The notes: generated by a model from the sequence alone, not told the origin. A stretch of 64,000 nt of DNA from Fremontodendron californicum (GCA_030761205.1 JAULJL010000027.1:19222501-19286500); one strand, 5' to 3'; positions 46,918 through 58,283 are shown, counted from the first letter of the stretch. Made by a program: numbers and translations.

Positions 46918-47853
46918 CTAACCAACACCCCTTCTTGGCTGTTTAGGATTTGCAAGATCATACAAGAAACTTCCCGAATTTGTGCGTTTTGTAGGGTGGT
47001 TTCTTTGCACAAAAGTGGATGCATTCTCCATTACAAGTATTATTCCATCCTTTGTAGTGCATTGCTCATCGAGGAATGGTGCATCTTTTGGTACTTGTTG
47101 AATGACATCCACAAACAAACTGTTTAAGGTTTCCAGCATGTTTTGTTCATGTTCCTCCTCCTTGAACTTTGCGAATCTACTAGGGAAAGGTGGAGAAGAA
47201 ACATTAGTAAAAATTGGAATCTTAAACTTTACCTCAGGTGCCGAAATTCTCTTATTTGGATTTGTGGCTTCATTCTCCTCAAGAATAGAATCCATTTCTA
47301 ATTTTGTCTCATCCTCATCTTGTTCCTCATTCTTCAAGGTCACAATAGTAGCATTCTCTTTTGGGTTAATCATCGTTTGGGCTGGGAGTTCTTCAGATCT
47401 TTGTGCTACCCATCCCACCGTACTACTAGCCAATTGGCTCATTTGCTTTTCCAAACTCTGGATGCTTGCCCTTGTTTCCTGTTGAAATTGCAAAGTATCA
47501 GTAACAAGAGAATAGACAAGATCTTCTAAAGAAGTACCTGAGTTTTGAGTCATATGTGGTGGTTGAAAAAGATCTGGTTCTTGAGACCATGATTGATTGA
47601 AGCTAGATGGATGAGTGTAATTGGCATAAGGATCTACTTCTTGGTAATATTTCGAGTAGCCATAATTAGTATGATCCCACCATCCCTCATGGTAAGTGTT
47701 TGAGTAATGATCATACTGTTGGTCTTGGAACACTTGATGGCCTTGACATCCTCCCATGGCCAATTGTTGAATTGGGGAGGTGAGCTTGGCTTGTTGATTC
47801 TACATGTTCATGTATGCCACCAACTCTTCAAGTGTTAGATTGCTCAATTCCAT
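46918..47853 (-). pseudogene. Athila-like gag fragment of a non-autonomous element
   Basis: From ATG 47853 it reads MELSNLTLEELVAYMNM, one stop, then MAMGGCQGHQVFQDQQYDHY. Further on come TLQFQQETRASIQSLEKQMS, LPAQTMINPKENATIVTLKN and PPFPSRFAKFKEEEHEQNML. It ends near SGSFLYDLANPKQPRRGVG at 46918. The QLASSTVG, LPAQT-NPKE and PPFPSR blocks follow the order of the Athila gag C-terminus just before protease. The knuckle and protease are missing. One 281-codon frame is still open, which is long for a decayed element. Confidence 0.75.
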
Positions 47854-47960
47854 CGTTTTTTTTTTAAATTTGAAAAGAAAAACCTGTATGTACAAGAAGA
47901 TAAAACTAATTAGAACTGAAAATAAGAATAAACCAAGTAACAAATAAACTAAAGAAAGCA

Positions 47961-47979
47961 ATCCCCGGCAACGGCGCCA
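47961..47979 (-). other. Primer binding site of the Athila-like element
   Basis: On the minus strand it is TGGCGCCGTTGCCGGGGAT, the standard site of Athila-type elements. It lies six bases after the LTR end. Confidence 0.9.
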
Positions 47980-47985
47980 AAAATT

Positions 47986-49679
47986 TGGTACACCCAAAAG
48001 AGTGTATCTTATTTAACCTTGCACTAAAAAGATCAATTGTAAGTATAGTAGTTAGCAAGGGTCGAGTCCTCAGGGATTGGGTTTTAGTTTATAAGTTAAT
48101 AGTTTAAAACTTAAATTCAAGGAAAACAAAAGAAAAGGGGGTTTTGAAATAGTTTTAAAAATAAGCAAACAATAAAAGTAAGATGCAAGTAAGAAATAAG
48201 AAATCAAATATGAGAGAAATATGGTTAAGGTTTCATTCTCCACCACTAGACATCATTAAGAATCAATTTCAGATCTATCAATATCAACCAACTATCAAAG
48301 TTAACAACCGTAGATAACAACAAGCTCTGTTATCCCAATCTTTCCTTAGTTTGTCGTTAAATAGAACAAGCTCTCTATTTAATCTCTAACCATCAAACAA
48401 CCTAGAATAAGCTCTCTAAATTCAATTTAATGGCAGCTTTATGATGAGAAAGATAGGTTGATCTAAGCAACAAACACATAAGCTCGGATTGTTCAACTTA
48501 GGTTATGTTCCACTTTGCAATTATTGAAAACTTGACCATAATCATTAATCACAAATTGCCACTTATGAATAGGAAATCAAGACAATTACACGGATCAGGA
48601 CTCCTAAACTAGCAATAGATAATTATCAAGATCTATCTAGTTGTACACCTAAACAAATCAAGACAACATCATGAACAATTCTTGTAGAAGAACATAAGCA
48701 ACTTTGATAGAAAATTAATGATAGATAGAATCTGAAAATCAATTATAAAACATGTCTAGGGCTTTGAAATCACCCTTAACCAAATAGAAGTTTAGCCTAG
48801 CATAGGCATTGTAAACATAAACATAAAATTAAAGAGAATCTAAGAAGAAAATAAAGGAAGAAAGAAGAAGAAGAAGAATATTAATTATCCAGCCTCTTGC
48901 TCTCTCTAAAGAAAAAGAAAACTAGAGAAAAGAAAGAAGAAGAAAACTTAGAGAATTTTATTACAATGGCTAATATCCTACCAATGTACAATGTCTCTTA
49001 CAATCATCCAAGGCCCTCTATTTATACACATTTTGGAGAGCTAAATGACAAGAGACAAGCTTTATAAATTTCAAAGGTAGGTATAATAGGTGGGTGCATT
49101 TTTCTAACAATTTTCGTCATATTGTATGACAATTCTGATCAGCCAGCTTGATGGTTGATTTTGTCAATGTTGGACGCTTGATCTGATCAAATGGTCTTCT
49201 AGAAAAATATTCCCCTATCTGTTTGTGATCCATAGCCGTTGGAATCAGCTCATTTTCTCATGTGGATCAGAAGATATGGTATACCAAAACTGGTCAGAAC
49301 AGACGTCATTGCACATCAGCCAACTTGATACCACATTTCGCTAGGGAAAACGACTCCGTTTCAAGAAGTGTAAAGCATGAAAAAGATATATATGCCTCTT
49401 AACTTTGCACTGTAAAAGTTTCAGCCTTAATGCTTCAGTGAAACTCCAGATATAGCTGATATGGCAAAAGGTATCGGAACTGGAACTGAACTGGATTTGC
49501 CCTTAATTCTTGATTTAACCTAGTAATCTGAAATCACTCAAAGAAACTCGTGAAAAACACCAAATTACATAAAAATATAAAAGATCATAAACACAATTAG
49601 ACTAAGCAATAATAACTCGTATTTGACACAAAACAATAATAAAACATAACTAAAAACTATATAATTATACGAGTTATCA
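47986..49679 (-). repeat. 5' LTR of the Athila-like element
   Basis: On the minus strand it starts TGATAACTCGTATAATTATA and ends TTTTGGGTGTACCA, giving about 1.7 kb. The start and the primer site define its borders. No coding sequence. Confidence 0.8.
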
Positions 49680-50959
49680 TCCAAACAAGCATGGCATTTT
49701 CACAAACACTTGATATACTAACATACTCAACTTAAAATATAACACTCAAATCATGAAAATATAAAATAGAGGTATTAAAACAAACAAACATTTTCACAAA
49801 CACTTGATATACTAAATATAAAACATCAACAAATTTAAACATTATGAAAACAGAAAATTAAAAATGCAATAACATGATAATAAACTCATAAATGGCAACA
49901 AACAAGCATCCAAATTAAAATAAGCTTCAAGTATATGTAGTAGATGAAGATTTAAAGCATCAAGACTAAAACAATAACAAAAATATCATGATAAATCAAA
50001 GCAAAACAGCAACTACAAAAAATATAGGCCATTCGGCCATGGAAAGAAAACAAGGAAAAAAAATTGTAAGAACTTGTTTAAGAAAAAGATGAAGAAAGAA
50101 CTTAAAAAGAACAAAAAAGAACACTTATTTAAAAATAAAACTCACCAAAATAGTAATCAAAATAAAAAATAAAAAAAAAATAAAAAAAATAAAAAAAAAA
50201 CAAGAATGGAAAATCAAGAAAGTGCAAGAGTTGGTGCTAAAAGCAACCTCAAGAAGCTATCTTTCAAGCTTTTTCTCTTCAAACTTTCTTTTCTTTTCTA
50301 AACTTTCTTTTTGCTTTGCAACCAAGGAGAGAAAACTCGGCCCAACAAGAGAGAAATCTCAAAAAATGAAGTGCTAAATATGAATGAAAACCCTCCCCTT
50401 TAGGCTGGCCGAAAATCACCTCTCTCCTTCCTAGGATGTTGTCATTTTTCCTCCAACCAATTTCCATCCAAGGGCTAGTGATTCAAGGTAAAAAAACATG
50501 AAATTATCACCCTTAGATTAGGTCATCAGCTGTCCATAATTACAGCTATTCAAGAATAATGTTGACACTCTCCCTCTTCATGCATTGGCCCATGTGGCTT
50601 ATTTGCAATGGCTTGATCAAAACAATCACTAACTCTTAATTTTTGGCCTTTTGATTGAAAAATCAGAAGCTCCTTCCCCTCTTTGGGCCTTGGCCGGCCA
50701 GCACTCCCTTTTCCAGCCCAAGTCTGATTTTTTTGAAAGGCAAGAGAAGCCCTTTTCGGTTGCTTGGGTAAAATGACCGTTTTGCCCCCCGGATGCAAAT
50801 AAATGGAAAACGGACTCCAAATTCAAATTTTATTTTTTTAATACTTTCAAAATAATAAAAATATTGAATTCTGGAAGTTTTCAAAATTTTCCGAGTCCGT
50901 TTGCTATTTATTTGGATTTTTTCTTCCAAAAATGCCCTTTTATGCCCCCCATATTTTAC

Positions 50960-51420
50960 CATTTTTTTTTAAACGAGCTCCAAATCAAGATTTTTCTTCA
51001 CCAATCTCTTCCAAATAATTTAAAAATGTGATCTGAAAGTTTTCATAATTTTTGGAACTCATTTGGTATTTTTTCGGGATTTATCTTCTTGAATTATTAC
51101 ATAGAAGGCCCGAGATTTGGCCATTTTGCAAACGAACTCCGAATCAAGATTTTCTTTCGCCAATCTCTTCAAAATAATTTAAAAATGAGATTTGAAATTT
51201 TTAGAATTTTTGGAGTCCATTTGCTATTTTTTCGGGATTTATCTTCTTGAATTACTGCATAGGAGACCCGGGATTTGGCCATTTTGCAAACGAACTCTGA
51301 ATCAAGATTTTCTTTCGCCAATCTCTTTCAAATAATTTAAAAATTAGATCTGCAAATTTTCAGAATATTTGGAGTTCATTTGCTATTTTTTCCAAATTTT
51401 CCAATTTTGCCTTTTTGCCT
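50960..51420 (-). repeat. Three to four tandem units of about 159 bp in the solo LTR
   Basis: The block GAATCAAGATTTTCTTTCGC with CCAATCTCTTC and GGGATTTATCTTCTTGAATT returns near 50981, 51141 and 51300. It belongs to the 5' half of the LTR, which the 19.6 kb element lacks. Confidence 0.85.
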
Positions 51421-52064
51421 TCGAAACCCGGTTTTGCTCAAAACAAGTCTGATTTTCAGATTTTCTTCAAACTGAGCCTTGGGCTATCCCTTTTTAATCA
51501 TTCCTCATCCATTGGTGGCTTTAGTCTTACCAAGTCGGGCCATTTCTATAATTCTTCCTGATTTCACCAAAATCCACCAAAAACCCTAATTCTCGGTTTT
51601 CTCCCGGATTGACTTTTCTTTCAGTTTTTCTTTCAAGTGGCTTCTCCATCACCCGTAGTCAGTGCTTATATTTCATTTGGAACCTTCAATTTTGACCAAT
51701 TCGATCATTTAAGCACTTTTCCCCAAATTTCCCAGATTAGGGTTTCCTTTCTACTGAATCTCCATAACCCAACTTTCGAACTCCATATCTTTCAATGTAG
51801 ACCTCGGATTATCAAAATTCTTTCGCCATTTTTCAATTGAACTTCAAATCTTGATTTGAAAGTGGTTTAGTAGTTGACTTCCCGAGGTTGACTTTTTTGG
51901 GGTTGACTTTTTTTAAGTTTGACTTTTTATGCTCGCCCTCTTAAACTAAGTCTCGGAGTAACACCTGCAGGATGAAAAAAGTCTTTTTACATTCTGAAAT
52001 ATCAATTTAGGAAGAAAACATACATGTTTTAGTGGTCCAGACAAAATTAGGTGTCTACAGCAAT

Positions 52065-53744
52065 CTTGGCCATGAAAAAGTGGAATGCATATCTGCTTGG
52101 AAGACATTTTGTGATCAAAACAGACCACCAAAGCTTAAAATTCTTGACCAGTCAGTAAGCCATTACACCAGCTCAGCAGATGTGGGTGGCTAAGATACTG
52201 GGATACGACTTTGAAGTTAAATATAGGAAGGGTGCCACCAATGTAGTGGCAGATGTACTATCCAGAAAAGCTGAAGAGCAAAAGATGGAGTTAGCAGCAA
52301 TATCTTTTATTAGTTCAAGAGTGTTGGAACAGATTCAGGAGTCATGGAAACAGGATCCCTATTTGCAGCAACTGATTGTTCAGCTTCAGAGTCAACTTAG
52401 TACTGGCTCTAAGTATACCTGGGATAATGGGCAATTGAGAAAGAAAGAGAAGCTAGTGGTAGGCAATATACCAGAATTGAGACAGAAGTTGATGCAGTAC
52501 TTCCATAACAGCACAGTGGGGGGTCATTCTAGAATTAAAGCTACTATTAAGAGGTTGTCCAGCACCCTTTATTGGAAAGGTGTGAGGAAGGATGACAAGA
52601 AGCTGATCAGGGAATGTTTGGTGTGCCAAAAGAACAAGTATGATCATGCACCTAGACCTGGACTACTACAACCACTCCCCATTCCACATGCAGTATGGAC
52701 AGACATTTCAATGGACTTTATTGAAGGCCTTCCCAATTTGAATGGCAAGGACACCATCTTTGTTGTGGTAGATAGGCTAAGTAAGTACGCTCATTTCTTA
52801 GCCTTGTAAACATCCATTTACTGCTCTGAAAGTTGCCCAGTTGTTCATGGATCACATATATAAGCTACATGGCATGCCCAACAGTGTGGTATCTGACAGA
52901 GACAGGATTTTTACAAGTCAATTTTGGCAAGAGCTTTTCAGAAGACAGGGATCGACCTTGAACCTATCCACTGCCTATCACCCACAAACTAATGGGCAAA
53001 CAGAAGTTGTGAACAGATGCTTGGAGACTTATCTTAGATGCATGGTAAGTGAGAAACCAAGGGAATGGAGCTATTGGCTGCCATTGGCTGAATGGTGGTA
53101 CAATACTACCCACAACTCTGCCATCAACAATACTCCATATGAAGTAGTTTATGGACAACCTGCCCCAGTACATAGGCCCTACATAACTGGAACTTCCTTG
53201 GTGGAGAATGTGGACAAGAGCTTGAAGGCTCGGTAAGAAACTATAAGATTGCTCAAATTTTATTTGCAGCAAGCCCAAGATAGAATGAAGACCTTGGCAG
53301 ACAAAAAAAGAAGTGATAAGAGAGTTTGTGACTGGGGATTGGATTTATGTACTACTGCAGCCCTACAAACAGCAGTATGTTGTCCACAGGAAATACTTCA
53401 AACGGGTAGCAAAGTATTTTGGACCTTATAAGGTGGAGGCCAAGATTGGGAAGGTAGCTTATAGACTGGCATTGCCTGCAGGATCTAAGGTCCATCCCAC
53501 TTTCCATGTTTCTCAACTCAAGAAGCATGTTGGCAATGTACCCACAGATACTCAGCTGCCCTTGCTAGGGAATAATGGAACACTCTCAAAAGAGCCAGAA
53601 AAGATCTTAGCTAGAAGAATGCAGAAAAAAGGCAACAGAGCTGTCACGGCAGTTTTGGTACAATGGTCAAACTCTTTTGCTGAAGATGCAACTTGGAAGA
53701 TTCTTTTTGATCTGCAGAAGCGATTCCCAAATTTTGATCCTTGA
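52065..53744 (+). pseudogene. Reina RNase H-integrase-chromodomain, second part, decayed
   Basis: It continues the RNase H frame after the insertion (KKWNAYLLGRHFVIKTDHQS, RKGATNVVADVLSRK). Integrase follows with the zinc motif (GGHSRIKATIKR, CLVCQKNK) and a DD35E core: MDFIEGLP, VVSDRDRIFTSQFWQELF and HPQTNGQTEVVNR, all three acidic residues present. After a frameshift near 53310 come GDWIYVLLQPY and a chromodomain-like end (PEKILARRMQKKGNRAVTAV, LVQWSNSFAEDATWKILFDL). Stops lie near 52150, 52807 and 53234. The chromodomain would guide insertion to marked chromatin. Confidence 0.88.
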
Positions 53745-53773
53745 GGTCAAGGATATTTTCAACAGGGGAGTTC

Positions 53774-54089
53774 AAATACGAGCCTTTTTAGAATTACTTA
53801 TCAATTCCAGTTTAATTCTGTTTGTTTTTGGTTGTTAAGCTGTGGACTTGAAGTTGGACCTCGACTTTGGGCCATTTTGTGTTTCATTCCTCCAAGCCCG
53901 TAGTGGCATTTATGGAATCAGCATTCTGTTGGAACTAAAAAGGGAGCAGGCTGGCCGTTAGTAGTGCCAAGCTTCAACATGAAAATTGTGTCATTTCTCT
54001 CTCTCTAAATTCTCTCAGATTCTGTTACTCTCTTTCTCTCTTCTCTTCTTCTTCTTCTTCTTTTCTGTTGCAGGATTAGGCTCGTATCA
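53774..54089 (+). repeat. 3' LTR of the Reina element
   Basis: It matches the 5' LTR closely (AAATACGAGCC to GGCTCGTATCA); the starting TG has mutated to AA. Few differences are seen by eye, yet the coding region has many lesions. Confidence 0.88.
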
Positions 54090-54313
54090 TGTTCATGGTC
54101 TCGTTTATTAAAGACAAAGAGTTTCAATCGTTCTTTGCCAAAGGCTGCACGGTTTTGCATGTTTTCATGGCGCTTTGTAGGTTCTGGCTCGAGAGAAGAG
54201 TGGAGGATTTGGCTTGGGATTGGGATTGGCTTAGACAGACTGTTGGCGACATTTTATTGACACTCTCTAGGGTATTCTTTTTGGTTTACTATTGGAGAGA
54301 AAAGTATGATTAA

Positions 54314-54849
54314 GCTTTAATCTTTCTGGTTAAATTTACATGTTTGCTGCTGTTTTTTTAAATAATGTTTTATTCTTGATTTGTAATTTGGAGGTATATA
54401 TTTTGTGGAATTCAGTAATTGGGTATGAGTCAGAATTTGAGAAGAAAATTCACCTTTGTGCTTTATTTACACTTGAAATGGTACATTTGCTGATTGTAAA
54501 GTTTCCTTTCTTGGTATTTTTTTGGGATAATTGGCAAACCATTGGCTACAATGTGGAATGGCGATTTGTGAATTGAAATTCAAGCCTTTTTTTTTTTTTT
54601 TTGCATGTGTTAAAGGTGTTGTGAATATTGAATTTAGAGCAATTGAAGGGTTTTTTGAATAAGCATATAATGGATTAGGCCAGAAATTCTAAGGATGAAA
54701 TTGTTTTAATAAGCAGGCTCAATTTAAAAATAACCTTTTCATCAATAGTCAGAAATTATCAAAGGTGAATAATGGGCCATCTTGATGGAAGGACTATCAG
54801 ATTCTGAGGCCCAATTTAAGACAAGATAATAAACATGTTTGAACATTAC
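54314..54849. other. 3' flank of the split gene; nothing else recognised
   Basis: T-rich sequence fits a 3' UTR for the split gene. Near 54580-54600 there is a T run. No next exon of the PTB-like gene could be found here. Confidence 0.5.
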
Positions 54850-55824
54850 CTGGGTACTGAATTAGAACTTGCAGTCTACCGTTCTTATCAAACATGGCAA
54901 TCTTTTGAACAGGGCCAAAAGCAGAGAAGACCTAAACACGGGAACAAAAGAAAAGAGAGAAAATGACAAATAATCGGTATGAGTTGAGGTACTAGACAGT
55001 CAAATAAAAGTTGCTTTCAGTAACTGTAAATACCATGTGTAAAACATCCAAGGTAACAGCATGCTGCATGTTCTCGATAGATGCAACTAAAACATTACTC
55101 TCTGGTTCTAGCTTTTTCCGATCAAGACCCAAACTGAACTGCAATGATGACAAATGAATCTCATTAATAAAAAAACAGAACGCTGAACAAATACTACCGA
55201 GTCCAGCGTAGTAATGCAGTATGAAAATCTTGATGCATGCAACACCTTGCATGAGAAAAAATCACATCTAAACATTTTAATTCATTTATCGGAAGTAACT
55301 TGGACTAAAACTAAGGCTTTGTGCTCTAAGAAACTGTATCAGTAAATAATTCACAGAGAACTATATTAAAATTCTAACTGCTGTTAAGAAATTCAATTGT
55401 CAATAGCATGTTCTTTACCTGGTCGCTTCCATCTATAGCCGAAGGAGCAACAGGAAGATAGGAATTGGTGTAGTCCCTGAAAGAAAAAAAAAAAGGGCAA
55501 ACAATTCGTATAATTACTAGACGACAGTGAAAATGGAGATCACGATGAGCTGCACCCCAGTAAATGGTAAAGCAACAAAGGTAAGAGATGGATGAAAAGT
55601 GCAGATATGCAAACAAATACTAACTGTCGCGAAAATCATTGAATCATAAGCAATCCAGAACCAATTATGTGCTTGAATGTGATACATATGATCAATAATC
55701 AGATACCAAGAGGAGATATCAGGAATACCTGCTCCTGTGGCTCTGAAACTTCACACTCAAATCTGTATGAGCAGAAAATGTGATCCTAAGCGTACAAGGA
55801 GCTATACTTTCAGAAAGCAGATAC
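54850..55824 (-). pseudogene. Four exons of a PTB-like RNA-binding protein gene, truncated at both ends
   Basis: Polypyrimidine tract-binding proteins regulate splicing through RRM domains. On the minus strand the exons are 55729-55824 (YLLSESIAPCTLRITFSAHT, KFQSHRSR), 55419-55476 (DYTNSYLPVAPSAIDGSDQ), 55034-55138 (FSLGLDRKKLEPESNVLVAS, IENMQHAVTLDVLHM) and 54850-54931 (VFSAFGPVQKIAMFDKNGRL, QVLIQYP). Each has AG before and GT after, and the phases join without stops. They span the end of one RRM, a linker and the start of the next, as in plant PTB homologs. The exons before and after are absent: upstream DNA becomes AT-rich beyond 55950 and nothing follows below 54850. It is therefore a gene fragment, preserved in frame, perhaps carried by a transposon. 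Confidence 0.85.
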
Positions 55825-55949
55825 CTGAAAACTCAGGACAAAGTCAGTGCGTTGTGCAAGAAAACCATTTGTCAAAAAGAACAACACAAGCTGCAAGATT
55901 ACAAGTTTACAACCCTTGCTTGTGGAGGACACTAATGACATTATAGGAA

Positions 55950-57553
55950 CTATATTTTAACTCTAACTCAGTGAGTATTTTAATATTTATGTAAATATTA
56001 TAATTTGAAAAACAAAAAATAATATTTTATTAATAATTATATTAAAATAAATTATATTTTAATAATTATTATATTAATCGGAAAAAATATTTTAATAATA
56101 ATTATATTAATAAAAATAATACTTATATTAATATATATAATATTTTGATAATTATTATATTAATATATAATATTTTAATAATCGTTATAATATTTTAAAT
56201 ATTAATATAAATAATGTTTAATTAAGAAATAGTATTATTTTAAAGTATTTAATAAGAAATAGTATTAGTGTAGTTTATTAGGAGGATGGTGAGAGAAGAA
56301 GACAAAAAAAAAAAACTTTTACTGCTTTGCTTTTTTACTTTAACAATTAATGTAAAATTGAAACGTGTTTTTATTTTTATACAACGCGTCAAATGCATAC
56401 CATTGTAATTAAATTTGTCTAACGCGTCAAATACACCACATTGTCATTAAACCTGTCCAATGTGTCAAATACACCTCATTGTAATTAGACATATCCAAGT
56501 AATTATATAGTAATATTTATATAGCTTAATTAAGATATGTAACATATAGTATCGTTTATATACAGTTTGTGAAATTAAATGGTACCAAGAGCATTATAAA
56601 AAAGAAATAATTATATCTACGCAACCCTTATTTTTTTAAAAAGTTGAGCTGAAAAATATATATTATACAAATAGGTATATAGATATATGTTCACGTTTCC
56701 AATGAAATCTTATACGTAACCATTGCACTATTTAAAAACTCTAATAAAAATAATCTTTTTATATTAATTAATCAAAATATTTAAAACAAAACAAATGTTC
56801 AATGGAATAAAACATAACAAACGACATTAAAAAATTGAAATACAATAAATGATAATTAGATTGTAAAAGTAAATAATTTAAATATCAATCACGACACAAT
56901 ATAGATATATATTTTGAAAATCAATATAAATACATTTAAGCATACAGTAAGTTACAATTGTTTATGAGCTCGTATGCTTAGAAGCTTAGAAATAAATAAA
57001 TAAAAATACAATAAAATAGAAAATTTAAATTAAATAAAAAATATCTTTGCTTTTTTTACCATATTGACAAGTTTGATATTTATATAGAAAGTTTAACACA
57101 ACAACGCATACAATTTGAGAGTCACAAAGAAGATCAAGAATGTTGCACATAAAATTGTTCTTGATATAGATGAAGAGGCCAAAACTGTTGCCTTCTTCGC
57201 TTTTTTCTCGATCATTTTTAATGATTAAAAGTCCGGATGTGAGTTTTTTTTTAATTAGATCAATATGATAATAAAGAATAAAAGAATTGTAAATTGAGAT
57301 ATTATTTGTTAAATAAAATATGATAGTTTGGCAATGGTGCGTTAACAAATCGTTATACAATAAGGAAAAGTATTGAATAATCAATTATACATTTTAAGCT
57401 TTGACGGAACCGCTGATGCTAAAGGTGCTACTTAAGAGAAAAATCTGTGTTAGATCTATATTTTCAGTCGGAATTCTGTAAAGAACTCAAAAAATTATCT
57501 ATTGAGCATGTGTATATATTATCTATGTATACATATACATATTAAAGTAGTCA
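55950..57553. other. AT-rich DNA with a short tandem repeat
   Basis: Runs of AATAATTATATTAATA fill 55980-56270. At 56381-56497 there are three units of about 38 bp (AACGCGTCAAATACACCACA type). No gene was recognised; open frames here are short and AT-driven. Confidence 0.55.
56381..56497 (+). repeat. Three tandem units of about 38 bp
   Basis: Units start CAACGCGTCAAATGCATACC, AACGCGTCAAATACACCACA and AATGTGTCAAATACACCTCA, each followed by TTGT(A/C)ATTA and a TGTCC-like end. Confidence 0.8.
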
Positions 57554-58187
57554 GTATCATACCGATGGATATATTGTTTTTCTTTTAGTATTGATACGTA
57601 TCGGTATCAGTGTGTTTCGACGTATTGTCTCGGATTTACTAACATTTTTAAATATTTTTTCATATATATATATATTTATAAAGCTAATTTCCAAAATTTT
57701 TAATAAAATATATATTATATACATATACAAATATATCTCAATTACATATATATATATTTATATGCAAATATAAAATTTTAAAATTATAAATATTTAATAT
57801 CTAAAATGTTTAATCATAAATAAATATAAATATTTTAAAAATATATACTAAATTATTTGTAATTAGATTCAATAGTCCAATTTAATAAATATATATTTTT
57901 AAATGAAATTATGAAAAATATATATATATATATATTATGACTAAAAAGTATTAAGAATTGGTTAAAAAAATAAAGTAAGTAATTTTTTTTTAAAAAAATC
58001 AAAATCTTGTACCAACTGATACGGATTGGTATTATCAATAAAGGTTTATACGAACCGTATAGGTCGATAAGGATCGATACAAACCGATATCAAAACCAAA
58101 ACGGTACGATGTTGTTTTCATTTTTTTTTAAATCATATGTACCGATCGATATAACCGATACCAATATGATATCGATTACCATGATAC
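57554..58187. mobile_element. MITE-like element with GTATCAT ends and GTATCGGTATC words
   Basis: The left end GTATCATACCGATGGATAT and the reversed right end GTATCATGGTAATCGATAT are similar. Inside, near each end, GATACGTATCGGTATC and its reverse complements recur, so the arms can fold back. The centre is AT-rich. No clear target duplication was seen. Confidence 0.6.
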
Positions 58188-58254
58188 ATATATAATTATA
58201 TATCTTAACATGTAATAATAAATAAATGTAAAAATCAAATTTAAAGGGTTTATC

Positions 58255-58283
58255 ACCTGCTGCAAAGCACGGGCGTTCACTAG
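58255..58283 (+). mobile_element. Helitron 3' end
   Basis: ACCTGCTGCAAAGCACGGG (a partly decayed hairpin), then CGTTCA and CTAG followed by T at 58284. It closely resembles the end at 37296-37323 (GCAAAGCTCGGGC...CTAG). The matching 5' TC end was not located with confidence; TCTATGTATACATATACATA at about 57522 is one weak candidate. Confidence 0.65.

Larger units (their letters stand above)
45240..49679 (-). mobile_element. Athila-like gag-only LTR element, truncated, nested in the solo LTR
   Basis: On the minus strand there is a 5' LTR (47986-49679), a primer site, a gag-like reading frame and a long non-coding 3' region including a GTGTGGGGG motif seen downstream of pol in Athila-type elements. 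Protease, RT and integrase are absent. A 3' LTR cannot be found, so the end near 45240 is a truncation or deletion. A stretch reading CCAAACAAGCATGGCATTTT occurs on both sides (45107 and 49681), but it also belongs to repeats of the host LTR, so it is not proof of a target duplication. Confidence 0.7.
42660..52059 (-). mobile_element. Reversed solo LTR related to the 19.6 kb element, itself interrupted
   Basis: On the minus strand it starts TGTAGACACCTAATTTTGTC at 52059 and ends AGGCTGCGACA at 42660. It is flanked by GTAAT (42655-42659) and GCAAT (52060-52064), a 5-bp duplication with one change. No interior or second LTR is present, so it is a solo LTR left by recombination. Its 3' half (42660 to about 45230) matches the 3' half of the 19.6 kb element's LTR. 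Its 5' half (49680-52059) is unrelated apart from the first 25 bases and carries no gene fragments. A 4.4 kb Athila-like piece sits in its middle. Confidence 0.85.
39476..54089 (+). mobile_element. Reina-type chromovirus (Ty3/gypsy), split by a later insertion
   Basis: LTRs of about 315 bp lie at 39476-39788 and 53774-54089. The primer site TGGTATCAGAGC (initiator-Met tRNA type) is at 39791, and a purine tract AGGGGAG at 53764 precedes the 3' LTR. The flanks TGTTT (39471-39475) and TGTTC (54090-54094) are a 5-bp target duplication with one change. Without the 9.4 kb inserted LTR the element is about 5.2 kb. The short LTRs, one long gag-pol and a C-terminal chromodomain point to the Reina lineage. 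It lies in the coding exon of a membrane-protein gene. Confidence 0.92.
39221..54313 (+). pseudogene. Small four-helix plant membrane protein gene, split by a Reina retrotransposon
   Basis: The 5' part (39221-39475) encodes MSTTSSSSSPSSSSSAFVVI, then FTNGIETTTKLLGSTPHDLL, LLIRTSNSISGLLLFVIGFL and LF. The 3' part (about 54091-54313) encodes FMVSFIKDKEFQSFFAKGCT, VLHVFMALCRFWLERRVEDL, DILLTLSRVFFLVYYWREKY and D-stop. Joined, they give a protein of about 158 residues with roughly four hydrophobic segments. It matches a conserved plant family of unknown function (DUF7865 from memory). Both halves are free of stops and frameshifts, so the disruption is recent or the insertion may be tolerated. The visible promoter and start favour a once-working gene. 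As read, it ends two codons into the transposon. Confidence 0.8.

Noticed and set aside
45107..49716. Repeated CCAAACAAGCATGGCATTTT on both sides of the Athila-like piece as a target duplication
   Set aside because: It is far longer than the usual 5 bp and a third partial copy lies near 49785, so it is probably a repeat of the host LTR.
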